DNA of 64,000 nucleotides from Paenarthrobacter sp. GOM3 (GTDB lineage Bacteria > Actinomycetota > Actinomycetes > Actinomycetales > Micrococcaceae), in assembly GCF_018215265.2 (NCBI RefSeq), contig NZ_CP136562.1, positions 3,658,001-3,722,000 on the forward strand, read 5' to 3'. Under the pieces are notes generated by a model. That model did not search any database. It was not told where the DNA came from and was given only the letters and a program-made list of their open reading frames with translations. Numbering within the stretch: the stretch's first letter is position 1; every line of letters begins with the position of its first letter. Position numbers and translations under genes: made by a program. Of the stretch, positions 26,483-34,504 are shown one piece after another.

Positions 26483-27181
26483 ATGGGTACATTGAGCAGC
26501 AGGGTGCAAGGAATGGCCGGGGCCACCTTTGCCGGCCTCTTCAGGGCCATCAAGGTCGCCCGCCCGCACCGTCCCATCCATCCGACGGGCATCCATCTGG
26601 TGGGAACGCTGAAGAGGGATCCAGGGCAGCGCAGGCCGTCGGGCATCCGGTGGCTGGACGATTCAGGGACCAACTCCGTGAATGCGCGGCTGTCGCGTTC
26701 GATCGGATTGCCCAACGCCCTGCCGGACATCATTGGCCTGGCCATACGCTTCACGGAGCAGGGCAAGCAGGCGGACATGTTGCTGGCTACCACCGGTCCC
26801 ACAGGAATCGGCAGGTTCATCCTCCGGCTCCGACGCAACGCCGCATCCGCTGTGTTCTCCAGCATGATGCCCTACAAATCGGACTCCGGACCCGTCCTGA
26901 TAGCAGCACGCACCATTGAAGGACCTGGCAAGTTGCCCGCGGAACCCAGGGCGTTCCGTGCCGCTCTTGGACGTGGGCCGTGGACACTGGAGCTCCATCA
27001 CGCCAGCCCCTTGGGTCCCTGGTGCCGCTTTGGGACGTTGACGCTCACCGTGGCTGATCACGGCCAGGATTCGGACCAGCGTTTCGATCCGGTCCTCAAC
27101 CCCCTCCCCGGCGCAGGGACGTACGACTGGACACGACGGCTCCGCGAACCGTCCTACGCGTTGGCCCGACAACAGGGCTGA
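26483..27181 (+). CDS. catalase-fold-like hypothetical protein
   Basis: 232 residues, no signal peptide or membrane helix. The order HPTGIHLVGTL, SVNARLSRSIGLPN, PDIIGLAIRFTEQG and ADMLLATT resembles, in the same order, the heme-catalase core blocks (HxxG, VRFST, RDxxGFAVKF, DLVGNNxPVFF), but shortened. A proximal heme-binding Tyr motif is not evident. It could be a catalase-related lipid hydroperoxide or heme protein, or only share the barrel. Ends 18 bp from the convergent ABC exporter. Annotation rests on pattern similarity, so function is open. Confidence 0.6.
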   Translation: MGTLSSRVQGMAGATFAGLFRAIKVARPHRPIHPTGIHLVGTLKRDPGQRRPSGIRWLDDSGTNSVNARLSRSIGLPNALPDIIGLAIRFTEQGKQADMLLATTGPTGIGRFILRLRRNAASAVFSSMMPYKSDSGPVLIAARTIEGPGKLPAEPRAFRAALGRGPWTLELHHASPLGPWCRFGTLTLTVADHGQDSDQRFDPVLNPLPGAGTYDWTRRLREPSYALARQQG

Positions 27182-27199
27182 GCTGCTGCCCCAGGGCTC

Positions 27200-29158
27200 C
27201 TAAACTTCGGCGGCCGGTGCTGCGAACTGCGCCTCGTACAGCCTCGAGTACGCTCCACCGGTGGCCAGCAGTTCCGAGTGGGTCCCCTGTTCCACGATCT
27301 GCCCGGCCTCCATCACCAGGATGAGGTCGGCGTCGCGGATGGTGGAGAGCCGGTGCGCGATCACAAAGCTGGTCCGGTCCGAGCGCAGCGCATTCATGGC
27401 TTTCTGCACCAGCACCTCGGTGCGGGTATCGACTGAGCTGGTGGCTTCATCCAGGATCAACACGGACGGCCGGGACAGGAAGGCACGCGCAATGGTCAGC
27501 AACTGCTTCTCACCTGCCGACACGTTGCCGCCCTCGTCGTCGAGCAGGGTGTCGTAGCCTTCCGGGAGCGAGCGCACGAATCGGTCGACGTAGGTTGCCT
27601 GCGCGGCTTCAACAATTTCGGATTCGGAAGCGGTGGGCCGCCCGTAAGCAATGTTGTCGCGGATGGTCCCGCCAAACAGCCACGTATCCTGCAGCACCAT
27701 GCCCATCCGCGAGCGTAGTTCCTGCCGTGGAAGGGACGCGATGTCCACGCCATCCAAGGTGATCCGGCCGCCGTCGAGGTCGTAGAACCGCATCATGAGG
27801 TTCACCAGCGTTGTCTTGCCGGCGCCGGTGGGCCCGACGATCGCAATGCTCTGCCCCGGCTCGGCGACCAGGCTGAGGTCCGTGATCAGTGGTTTGTCCG
27901 GCGAGTAGCGGAAGGACACGTTCTCGAACACGAGCCGTCCCCGGGAGGGGCCCGAAGCGGAAGCTGCCGGCTCTTCGGACTCCTCCTTCTCATCGAGCAG
28001 GTCGAAGACGCGTTCGGCGGACGCAACACCGGATTGGAGCATGTTGGCCATGGATCCGAGCTGGGCCAGCGGCATGGTGAACTGCCGCGAGTATTGGATG
28101 AACGCCTGGACATCGCCCAATTGCATGGCACCGGAGGCGACCTGGAGGCCACCCACTACGGCGATTCCCACGTAGACGAGGTTGCCGATGAACGTCATGG
28201 CGGGCATGATCAGCCCACTCACGAACTGCGCACCGAAGCTCGCCTGGTACAGCTCCGAGTTCTTTGTGCGGAACTTCTCCTGCACCTCGTTCTGACGCCC
28301 GAACACCTTCACCAAGGCATGGCCCGTGTAGGTTTCTTCGATTTGGCCGTTCAGTTCGCCGGTGTTCTTCCACTGGGCCACGAACATTTTTTGCGAGCGT
28401 TTGGCGATCAGAAGGGTTGTCCCCAGCGTGAGGGGAATGGTCACCAGGGCAATCAGTGCCAGCAGCGGCGAGAGGATGAACATCATCACCAGCACGCCCA
28501 GCACAGTGAGTAGGGACGAGACTACTTGGCTGATGGATTGCTGCAGGCTTTGGGAGATGTTGTCCACATCGTTGGTTACCCGGCTGAGCAGCTCGCCGCG
28601 TTGGATGGAGTCGAAGTACCGGAGCGGCAGCCGGTGGATTTTCGCTTCGATCCGCTCACGCAGCCGGTAGACGGTCCGTTGGACGACGCCGTTGAGGACG
28701 TACGCCTGCATCCAACCGAACGCGGAGGCAAGGACGTACAGAGCCAGCGCCCAGAGCAGCACGGAGGACAGCGCGCCAAAGTCGATTCCGACGCCGGGTG
28801 TGAGGGTCATGGAGCTGAGCATGTCTGCTTTGCTGCCCTCGCCTGAGGCACGGAGCCTGTCGATCACTTCGGCTTTGGTGACGCCTGCGGGCAGCTGTTT
28901 GGAGACGACGCCGGCAAAGATCAGGTTGGTACCTTCGCCAAGCAAGCGGGGCCCGATCACGGACAGCGCGACGCTGACCACGGCGAACACCAGGACCAAG
29001 GTCAGCCAGAACCGCTCCGGACGCAGGGTGCCCAGCAGGCGCCGGGCGGAGGCGCTGAAGTTGGATGCCTTCTCGGCCGGAACGTTCATCCCGGCGAAGG
29101 GACCGCCGCGTCCAGGACCCATGGCCGGCCGTTGGGGTCCACGGGTGACGGTGCTCAT
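27200..29158 (-). CDS. ABC exporter half-transporter (canonical ATP site)
   Basis: 652 residues: six transmembrane helices (about 45-390) then an ATPase domain. Walker A GPTGAGKTT, Q-loop VLQDTWLF, Walker B SVLILDEATSS with the catalytic Glu, and H-loop IAHRLSTI are intact; the signature is the variant NVSAGEKQ. An extracytoplasmic insertion (residues ~75-110, VVSKQLPAGVTKAEVIDRL) follows TM1. Overlaps the upstream partner by 4 bp (ATGA), so the two subunits form a heterodimeric exporter of the multidrug/lipid type. Confidence 0.92.
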   Translation of the reverse strand: MSTVTRGPQRPAMGPGRGGPFAGMNVPAEKASNFSASARRLLGTLRPERFWLTLVLVFAVVSVALSVIGPRLLGEGTNLIFAGVVSKQLPAGVTKAEVIDRLRASGEGSKADMLSSMTLTPGVGIDFGALSSVLLWALALYVLASAFGWMQAYVLNGVVQRTVYRLRERIEAKIHRLPLRYFDSIQRGELLSRVTNDVDNISQSLQQSISQVVSSLLTVLGVLVMMFILSPLLALIALVTIPLTLGTTLLIAKRSQKMFVAQWKNTGELNGQIEETYTGHALVKVFGRQNEVQEKFRTKNSELYQASFGAQFVSGLIMPAMTFIGNLVYVGIAVVGGLQVASGAMQLGDVQAFIQYSRQFTMPLAQLGSMANMLQSGVASAERVFDLLDEKEESEEPAASASGPSRGRLVFENVSFRYSPDKPLITDLSLVAEPGQSIAIVGPTGAGKTTLVNLMMRFYDLDGGRITLDGVDIASLPRQELRSRMGMVLQDTWLFGGTIRDNIAYGRPTASESEIVEAAQATYVDRFVRSLPEGYDTLLDDEGGNVSAGEKQLLTIARAFLSRPSVLILDEATSSVDTRTEVLVQKAMNALRSDRTSFVIAHRLSTIRDADLILVMEAGQIVEQGTHSELLATGGAYSRLYEAQFAAPAAEV

Positions 29159-30888
29159 GCTGCTTCCTCCGATGCGAGCTGGGACGACACGATTTCGCGG
29201 TAGGTTTCGGAGGACTCCAACAACTCATCGTGCGTTCCCTGCCCCACGATCCTGCCGTCGTCGAGCACCAGGATCTGGTCCGCGTCGGCGATGCTGGACA
29301 CGCGTTGGGCGATGATCACCAAGGTGGCGCCGTTGGTGTGCCGTTTGAGGGCTTGCCGCAGCCGGGCGTCCGTTGCGGTGTCCAGGGAGGAGAACGAATC
29401 GTCGAAGATGTACAATTCCGGCTGCTTCACCAATGCGCGCGCAATCGCGAGCCGCTGCCGCTGCCCGCCGGAAACGTTGGTGCCGCCCTGGGAGATGGCT
29501 GCGTCGAGGCCGCCTTCCATTTCTTCGACGAAGTCACGCGCCTGGGCTACGGACAGGGCCTGCCACATCTCTTCCTCGGTGGCGTCGGGCTTGCCGTATT
29601 GGAGGTTGCTGCGGACCGTTCCGGAGAACAGGTAAGGCCGTTGCGGCACCAGGCCGATGTGTCCCCATAATTTGTCTGGGTGCAGGTCCCGGACGTCAAC
29701 GCCGTCCATTCGCACGGATCCGCTGGTGGCATCGAACAGCCGCGGCATGAGGTTCACCAGGGTGGTCTTGCCGGCGCCGGTGCTGCCGATGATCGCGGTG
29801 GTCTGCCCCGCGACGGCCGTGAAGGTAACGCCGCTCAGCACTGGTTGCTCGGCACCCGGGTAGGCGAATCCGACGTCGTGCATGGCCAGTTCGCCCCGCC
29901 GGATACCGGCGGCAACCGGGTTCGACGGCGGCTGGACACTTGAGGCGGTATCGAGCACCTCACCGATCCGGTCGGCGGAGACGGACGCCCTCGGGATCAT
30001 CACGGCCATGAACGTGGCCATCATGACGGACATGAGGATCTGCATCAGGTAGCTCAGGAAGGCGATAAGGGTGCCCACCTGCATGGAGCCGTCCTCGATC
30101 CGGAAGGACCCGAACCAGATCACCGCCACACTGGAGACGTTCATGACCAGCATGACCACAGGGAACATAAGCGACATCAACCGGCCCGCCCGCAGCGCCA
30201 CGTCAGTGACGTCGTCGTTGGCTTTGCCGAAACGGGAGGTTTCCATGTCTTCCCGCACGAACGCCCGGACCACACGGATGCCGGTGAGCTGCTCGCGCAG
30301 GACCCGGTTTACGGCGTCGATCCTGACCTGCATTTTGCGGAACAGCGGCACCATCCGCGTCACTATCAGGCCGACGGCCACCAGCAGGACCGGGACGCAG
30401 ACCGCTATCAACCAGGACAGTTGGGCGTCCTGGCGCACAGCCATGATCACGCCGCCGATGCTCAGCATGGGGGCGGCGACCATCAGCGTGCAGGACATGA
30501 GGACCAGCTGCTGGATCTGTTGGACGTCGTTGGTGGAGCGTGTGATCAGGGACGGCGCACCGAACCTGGTGACCTCTTGCTCGGAGAACTCGCCGACCCT
30601 GCTGAAGATCGCGTCGCGGACGTCGCGCCCCATCCCCATGGCCGCTTTCGCACCGAAGTACACGGCCACCACGGCGCACGCGATCTGCAGCAGGGTGATC
30701 AGCAGCATGAGCCCGCCCATGCGCATGATGTAGTCGGTATCCCCGGTGGCGACTCCGTGATCGATGATGTCGGCATTGAGCGTCGGCAGGTACAGGGAGG
30801 CGATGGACTGCGCCAGCTGAAAGACGACGACGGCGATCAGCAGCCGCTGATGCGGCCGCAGGAACCGGACAAGGACCTTCCAAAGCAT
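29155..30888 (-). CDS. ABC exporter half-transporter (degenerate ATP site partner)
   Basis: 577 residues: six transmembrane helices then an ATPase domain. Walker A GSTGAGKTT and the canonical signature NVSGGQRQR are present, but the catalytic Glu after Walker B is Asp (LYIFDDSFSS) and the H-loop His is Gln (IIAQRVSS). That is the usual asymmetry of heterodimeric exporters, with one weak and one active site. First gene of the pair. Confidence 0.92.
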   Translation of the reverse strand: MLWKVLVRFLRPHQRLLIAVVVFQLAQSIASLYLPTLNADIIDHGVATGDTDYIMRMGGLMLLITLLQIACAVVAVYFGAKAAMGMGRDVRDAIFSRVGEFSEQEVTRFGAPSLITRSTNDVQQIQQLVLMSCTLMVAAPMLSIGGVIMAVRQDAQLSWLIAVCVPVLLVAVGLIVTRMVPLFRKMQVRIDAVNRVLREQLTGIRVVRAFVREDMETSRFGKANDDVTDVALRAGRLMSLMFPVVMLVMNVSSVAVIWFGSFRIEDGSMQVGTLIAFLSYLMQILMSVMMATFMAVMIPRASVSADRIGEVLDTASSVQPPSNPVAAGIRRGELAMHDVGFAYPGAEQPVLSGVTFTAVAGQTTAIIGSTGAGKTTLVNLMPRLFDATSGSVRMDGVDVRDLHPDKLWGHIGLVPQRPYLFSGTVRSNLQYGKPDATEEEMWQALSVAQARDFVEEMEGGLDAAISQGGTNVSGGQRQRLAIARALVKQPELYIFDDSFSSLDTATDARLRQALKRHTNGATLVIIAQRVSSIADADQILVLDDGRIVGQGTHDELLESSETYREIVSSQLASEEAA

Positions 30889-30967
30889 GAGATCTCCAAG
30901 CAGACGCCGTGTGAACCGAAGGCCAGTTTACGTCTGGTTGCCGCGGGCAACTAGGGGCAATCGTGCG

Positions 30968-32494
30968 TCAGGGCTTGAGTCGTAGCTTTCGCGCCTTTTT
31001 GCCGCCCTGCAGGTACTGCAGCTCTGTTGCATCGGCCGCGCTGCGCTCCAGGGCGTGGAGCACGCCATAGGTGAACGCCACGTTCCCAACCTCCGAAGCC
31101 GAGCCCAGTTTCAGCAGCTCCTCGCGGGCCATGGCACTGTCCTGGTGCTCGCCGAGGATCGACTGGACCTTGTGGGCCGCGTCCTCCACTTTGCCGGCAC
31201 GCTTGCCGTGCACGCTTGCTACAGCCGCGGCAGCGAAGCGAAGCTTCTTGGCGGCCTTGCGGACTTCATGGAACGCCTTGTCGCGTTGAGGCCCGACGGC
31301 GGAACCCACCGCGGCGTCGTGGCGTTTGCCGAGCCGTTGGGCGGCCTTGTTGACGAGCTTGGCTGTCGTTTTGCCAGCTGGACGGCTCCCCTTGGGAGCG
31401 ACGGGCGGGGCTTGGATGAACGCCTCAAGGTGTTCCAGCAGCTTGTAGTAACGGGCACTGTCCAAGCGCTCCCGGATGGCCGACAACGCCGTGTCCAACC
31501 TGACCTGCATGCGCTGGTCCAGTTCGTCGTGCACGGGACCCAGCACCAGTTTCGCCGGCAACTCGTCCAAGGCACCACGCAGCCGTTCGTGCAGGACTTC
31601 CGTATCCCGGTAGCGGCCCAGCGTTTTGGCCAGGGACTTCAGTTCCGATTCGAGCCCGTCCACTGCCGCCGGGTCAAAGAGCTTCCGGTAGGTGTGGAGC
31701 ACGGAGCGGATGCGCCGGATCAGGGAGCGCATTTGGTGCACTGCGTCGTCCCGGTCCTGCCGAACGTGGGCGTCCTGGAGGAGCAGGTCTGCTATTTGTG
31801 CGTCCAGGTACTCCAGTACCGGAGTCACCGCCGGGGCCTTGCCGCTGGAGGAGGATTTCCTTGCCGCCTCCCGGAGCGCAGGCCATGAATCGCCCAGAGC
31901 CGTGGCCAACTTGGAGGCACGCTTGCTGGGCTTCGCTCCGGCGTCAGCCAATTGTCCGGCAAGGGCCTCCAGCAAGGCACTGTCCTGTCCGTCAGTTGCA
32001 GCCAACTCGAGCTCCCACTCGCGCCACTGGGACTCACGGGGCCCATCAATCGCGACGTGGGCGCGCACCTGGTCATCGACGAAGTCGGCAAGGCGTTCGC
32101 CGCCGTCGCCGTAAAGGGCGAAGCTGGTGCGTTCGGTATTCAGTGTGGCGACGGGGGCCAGCGGCCGGCCACGGGTGTAGGCAAGCACGCGCTCCAGGAG
32201 TTCATCGGGGATGGCGTCCACGGAGCCCAGGGGCGCCTGGACTTCTGTCCTGTTGCCCGGGCTATGCGGGAGTTTGAGTTGCCAGCCGGCGTCGGTACCT
32301 CCGGTGCGTCGGCGCAGGGTGATCCCACGCGCGGCCAGTGCCAGTTGGTTGGTGTCGAAGTAGACGGCTTCCAGGTTATGGACCGCGGGCGCACCCACTC
32401 TGGCAACGCCCTCCAGGCCTTGGAGGTCGGGAAGCGGAGTGGACGTATCGGCATCGAATTTGCGCTCAGCCTCTATGTTGCCCGACGTTGCCAT
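30968..32494 (-). CDS. CYTH-CHAD domain protein
   Basis: 508 residues. The N-terminal CYTH (triphosphate tunnel) domain begins with E-A-E-R-K at 8-12, the ExExK motif, and carries ITLRRRTGG and WQLKLPHS basic strands. From about residue 215 a helical CHAD domain follows, rich in conserved His/Arg/Lys (VHQMRSLIRRIRSVLHTYR, FHEVRKAAKKLRFAA). CYTH enzymes hydrolyse triphosphates; CHAD domains bind polyphosphate. AGAGGAGAA precedes the ATG. Stand-alone gene, likely in polyphosphate metabolism. Confidence 0.92.
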   Translation of the reverse strand: MATSGNIEAERKFDADTSTPLPDLQGLEGVARVGAPAVHNLEAVYFDTNQLALAARGITLRRRTGGTDAGWQLKLPHSPGNRTEVQAPLGSVDAIPDELLERVLAYTRGRPLAPVATLNTERTSFALYGDGGERLADFVDDQVRAHVAIDGPRESQWREWELELAATDGQDSALLEALAGQLADAGAKPSKRASKLATALGDSWPALREAARKSSSSGKAPAVTPVLEYLDAQIADLLLQDAHVRQDRDDAVHQMRSLIRRIRSVLHTYRKLFDPAAVDGLESELKSLAKTLGRYRDTEVLHERLRGALDELPAKLVLGPVHDELDQRMQVRLDTALSAIRERLDSARYYKLLEHLEAFIQAPPVAPKGSRPAGKTTAKLVNKAAQRLGKRHDAAVGSAVGPQRDKAFHEVRKAAKKLRFAAAAVASVHGKRAGKVEDAAHKVQSILGEHQDSAMAREELLKLGSASEVGNVAFTYGVLHALERSAADATELQYLQGGKKARKLRLKP

Positions 32495-32535
32495 GGCGGT
32501 ACATTCTCCTCTGCGGTATCAGCTCCGGGTATGCC

Positions 32536-32569
32536 ACGAGGGCCGGCCCGTGACGGTGCCGGCCCTCGT
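32536..32569. terminator. hairpin between CYTH-CHAD and SRPBCC genes
   Basis: ACGAGGGCCGGC and GCCGGCCCTCGT pair perfectly over 12 bp around a 10-base loop. It lies about 50 bp after the stop of the SRPBCC gene on the minus strand and is probably its terminator, though no long T-run follows. Confidence 0.6.
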
Positions 32570-32621
32570 TGGAGCTATCTATTGGTGCTGTATCCAGTGT
32601 GAATCAGCAGACAGCGCCGCG

Positions 32622-33137
32622 CTAGATGTCGAGCGGGCGCGGTGGGGCTGAATCCGTGGATCCTGCGCCCGTGTCGTCCACGTCGCCGCCCGAGACAGTG
32701 CCGCGCCAAGCACCCGTTTCGTGGCCTTGGGCCTCGATGAACTTCTTGAACTTGTCCAGGTCCGCGCCAACGCGCAGGCTGTCCACGCCGAGGGCGGAGC
32801 CGGCTTTCTCGGTCAGGCTCTCAGGCTCCCAGATAATTTCAACGTTCACCCGGGTCTTTGCGGGTTCGAGCGACTCGAAGCTCACCGTGCCGCCGTTGCG
32901 GGGGCCGTCCACGCTGGCCCAGCTGACCAGGGAGTCCGGGACCTGCTCAACGATTTGGGCGTTGTATTCGCGCTTCACTCCGCCCACGTTGGTCGAGAAG
33001 TGGAGGGCTGTCTCATCGATTTGTTCAACAGCGTCCACCCCGTTCATGAATTCGGGGAATGTCTCGAACTGTGTCCATTGGTTGTAGGCGACGGATACGG
33101 GGACGTCTACTTCGATTGACTTATTCACAGTGGCCAT
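32622..33137 (-). CDS. SRPBCC family protein, paralogue of the 3.8-kb gene
   Basis: 171 residues. VPVSVAYNQWTQFETFPEFM and VSWASVDG match the SRPBCC protein at 3792-4511 in the same places, but the long Thr/Ala-rich linker is absent and a short acidic Gly/Asp/Ser tail replaces it. GAAGGAGCAAG lies 7 bases before the ATG. Likely cytoplasmic, binds an unknown hydrophobic ligand. Confidence 0.87.
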   Translation of the reverse strand: MATVNKSIEVDVPVSVAYNQWTQFETFPEFMNGVDAVEQIDETALHFSTNVGGVKREYNAQIVEQVPDSLVSWASVDGPRNGGTVSFESLEPAKTRVNVEIIWEPESLTEKAGSALGVDSLRVGADLDKFKKFIEAQGHETGAWRGTVSGGDVDDTGAGSTDSAPPRPLDI

Positions 33138-33182
33138 AGGTGCTTGCTCCTTCGATCGTGTCTCGGGTGCTTAGTGCGGGTG

Positions 33183-33243
33183 GTGCCAGTGGCACGCCAG
33201 CCGGCTGGCTGCATAACCGGAGGCGCGCCTGCTTAAGCGCGCC
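33183..33243. repeat. three adjacent hairpins
   Basis: In one 61-bp stretch: GTGCCA-g-TGGCAC at 33183-33195, the 14-bp perfect palindrome GCCAGCCGGCTGGC at 33196-33209, and GGCGCGC with GCGCGCC at 33222-33243. The region lies between the acidic-protein gene (stop 33255) and the SRPBCC start (33137), both minus strand. It may end transcription of the former or hold a regulator site for the latter. Confidence 0.55.
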
Positions 33244-33254
33244 AGCGGGAGTTT

Positions 33255-33632
33255 CTAGCCGGCGTCGAAATCTTCTTCGTCATCGTCATTCGGGGACTCC
33301 TCTTGGGGGAGGTCGTTGCCGCTGCCGTCCGGCAAGTCGTCGTCGTTGCCGTCGGGCTGCAACGACTGCTCGGCGTGCGACTGCTCGTCGGTCCCGCCGA
33401 AGCGCCCGGCGCCCGGCTCTCCTGAACTGTCGGAATCTTCAGGGTCCAAATGGCTGAGGTTCGGTGCACCGGTGGCGAAAGTTTCGCCGTCGGGGCTGTC
33501 CTGGCTAAGCCCGGCTTCGGAGAGGTCTTCTTCCACCCGGGGCTGTGCTTGCCCTCCGCCGGATTCCTGCTCCGCGGTGGGAGTGCCGTAGCCGCCCACT
33601 TCCTCTTCCGGTGTGGCGTTCTGCTTGTCCAT
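33255..33632 (-). CDS. acidic low-complexity hypothetical protein
   Basis: 125 residues, dominated by Asp, Glu, Ser, Gly, Gln and Pro, ending in DDDEEDFDAG. No hydrophobic core, signal peptide or known domain, so it is probably intrinsically disordered. ATG at 33632 with AAAGGACAGG upstream. Similar short acidic proteins sit near stress genes in Arthrobacter; the role is unknown. Confidence 0.6.
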   Translation of the reverse strand: MDKQNATPEEEVGGYGTPTAEQESGGGQAQPRVEEDLSEAGLSQDSPDGETFATGAPNLSHLDPEDSDSSGEPGAGRFGGTDEQSHAEQSLQPDGNDDDLPDGSGNDLPQEESPNDDDEEDFDAG

Positions 33633-33759
33633 GCGACCTGTCCTTTCCAAAGCGGTGAACGTGTTTATGGAACACTTCGAACCTATAAGGCTGTTCGGGG
33701 GCATGTCCATGCCTTACTACCAAATTAGTCAGCAAACTTAGCATTTGGCAAAACAGCGA

Positions 33760-34095
33760 CTACCTTGGCAACGTGGATTCATACGCCGTGAATGCCGGCC
33801 GCAGCGTCACCGACTCCGTGCCCAGCACGGCGATGTCCTCCCACATCACCAGGAACGATCCCCGATGCCGCCACCGCAGGAGCTGCGCTACCGGCCACGG
33901 CTGGCTCACGTCCTGCCGCTCATACCCCAGGAACGACGTCGCTGTCCTGGGACTCACCACGATGCCCACCATCCGGGCACGGCTCAAGAGCTGCGCCGGT
34001 GCAGCGTCCAGGGCGAACCTGACGTCCGACACCTCGCCCAAACGTTCGCCATTGCTGTCCATGACGTCCCTGCCCAGAATGTCATTCAGGATCAT
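33760..34095 (-). CDS. PRC-barrel-like domain protein
   Basis: 111 residues. MILNDILGRDVMDSNGERLGEVSDVRF is the opening of a PRC-barrel (H chain of photosynthetic reaction centre fold). A second strand pair VGIVVSPRTATSFLGYERQDV follows. CAGGAGG lies 5 bases before the ATG. It overlaps the upstream PRC-like gene by 14 bp and is the last gene of the Nramp-like operon. Probably a small adaptor that binds another protein or the membrane. Confidence 0.7.
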   Translation of the reverse strand: MILNDILGRDVMDSNGERLGEVSDVRFALDAAPAQLLSRARMVGIVVSPRTATSFLGYERQDVSQPWPVAQLLRWRHRGSFLVMWEDIAVLGTESVTLRPAFTAYESTLPR

Positions 34096-34504
34096 GCCGG
34101 CCTCCTGGAATTTTCGCGATGACCTGGTCCCGCATCCACCGCTCAACCCAGGAGGCATCGAGTGAGTTGGCCCGGACTCCCAGCGAAACCACCGTGTCCA
34201 CGCCGGCCACCATGTCCCACGGGATCCTGATGAACCTGCTCGACGGCGGCCTGCCGCCGAAGATCCGCGTACCAAGGACCGCTCCGGTCAGCAGGGCCGT
34301 GATGTGGGGAGCCTCGGTTCCTTCGGGGATGGGCTCATCAGGTGCGGGCCCGCTCAACTCCACGTCGTCAACCGTGGTGACGGGTACGCCGTCGACGTCC
34401 AGTATTTGCCGGTCCAGCAAGTGCAGCTGGGCGTCCAGTACCAAGCCGGCGGGCCGCGGGGCGGGCTTGATGTCCTGGGGCGGAATCGGCTTCGCTTTGC
34501 TCAT
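34082..34504 (-). CDS. PRC-barrel/magnesium-transporter-accessory-like protein
   Basis: 140 residues. LDAQLHLLDRQILDVDGVPVTTVDDVELSG is a PRC-barrel-like beta hairpin run, and the middle has ALLTGAVLGTRIFGG; the C-terminus is helical (LDASWVERWMRDQVIAKIPGG). The start overlaps the Nramp-like gene by 4 bp. PRC-barrel proteins are often coupled to divalent-cation transporters (as in MgtE-adjacent proteins), so it may modulate the Nramp-like carrier. Domain call is by pattern. Confidence 0.6.
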   Translation of the reverse strand: MSKAKPIPPQDIKPAPRPAGLVLDAQLHLLDRQILDVDGVPVTTVDDVELSGPAPDEPIPEGTEAPHITALLTGAVLGTRIFGGRPPSSRFIRIPWDMVAGVDTVVSLGVRANSLDASWVERWMRDQVIAKIPGGRHDPE

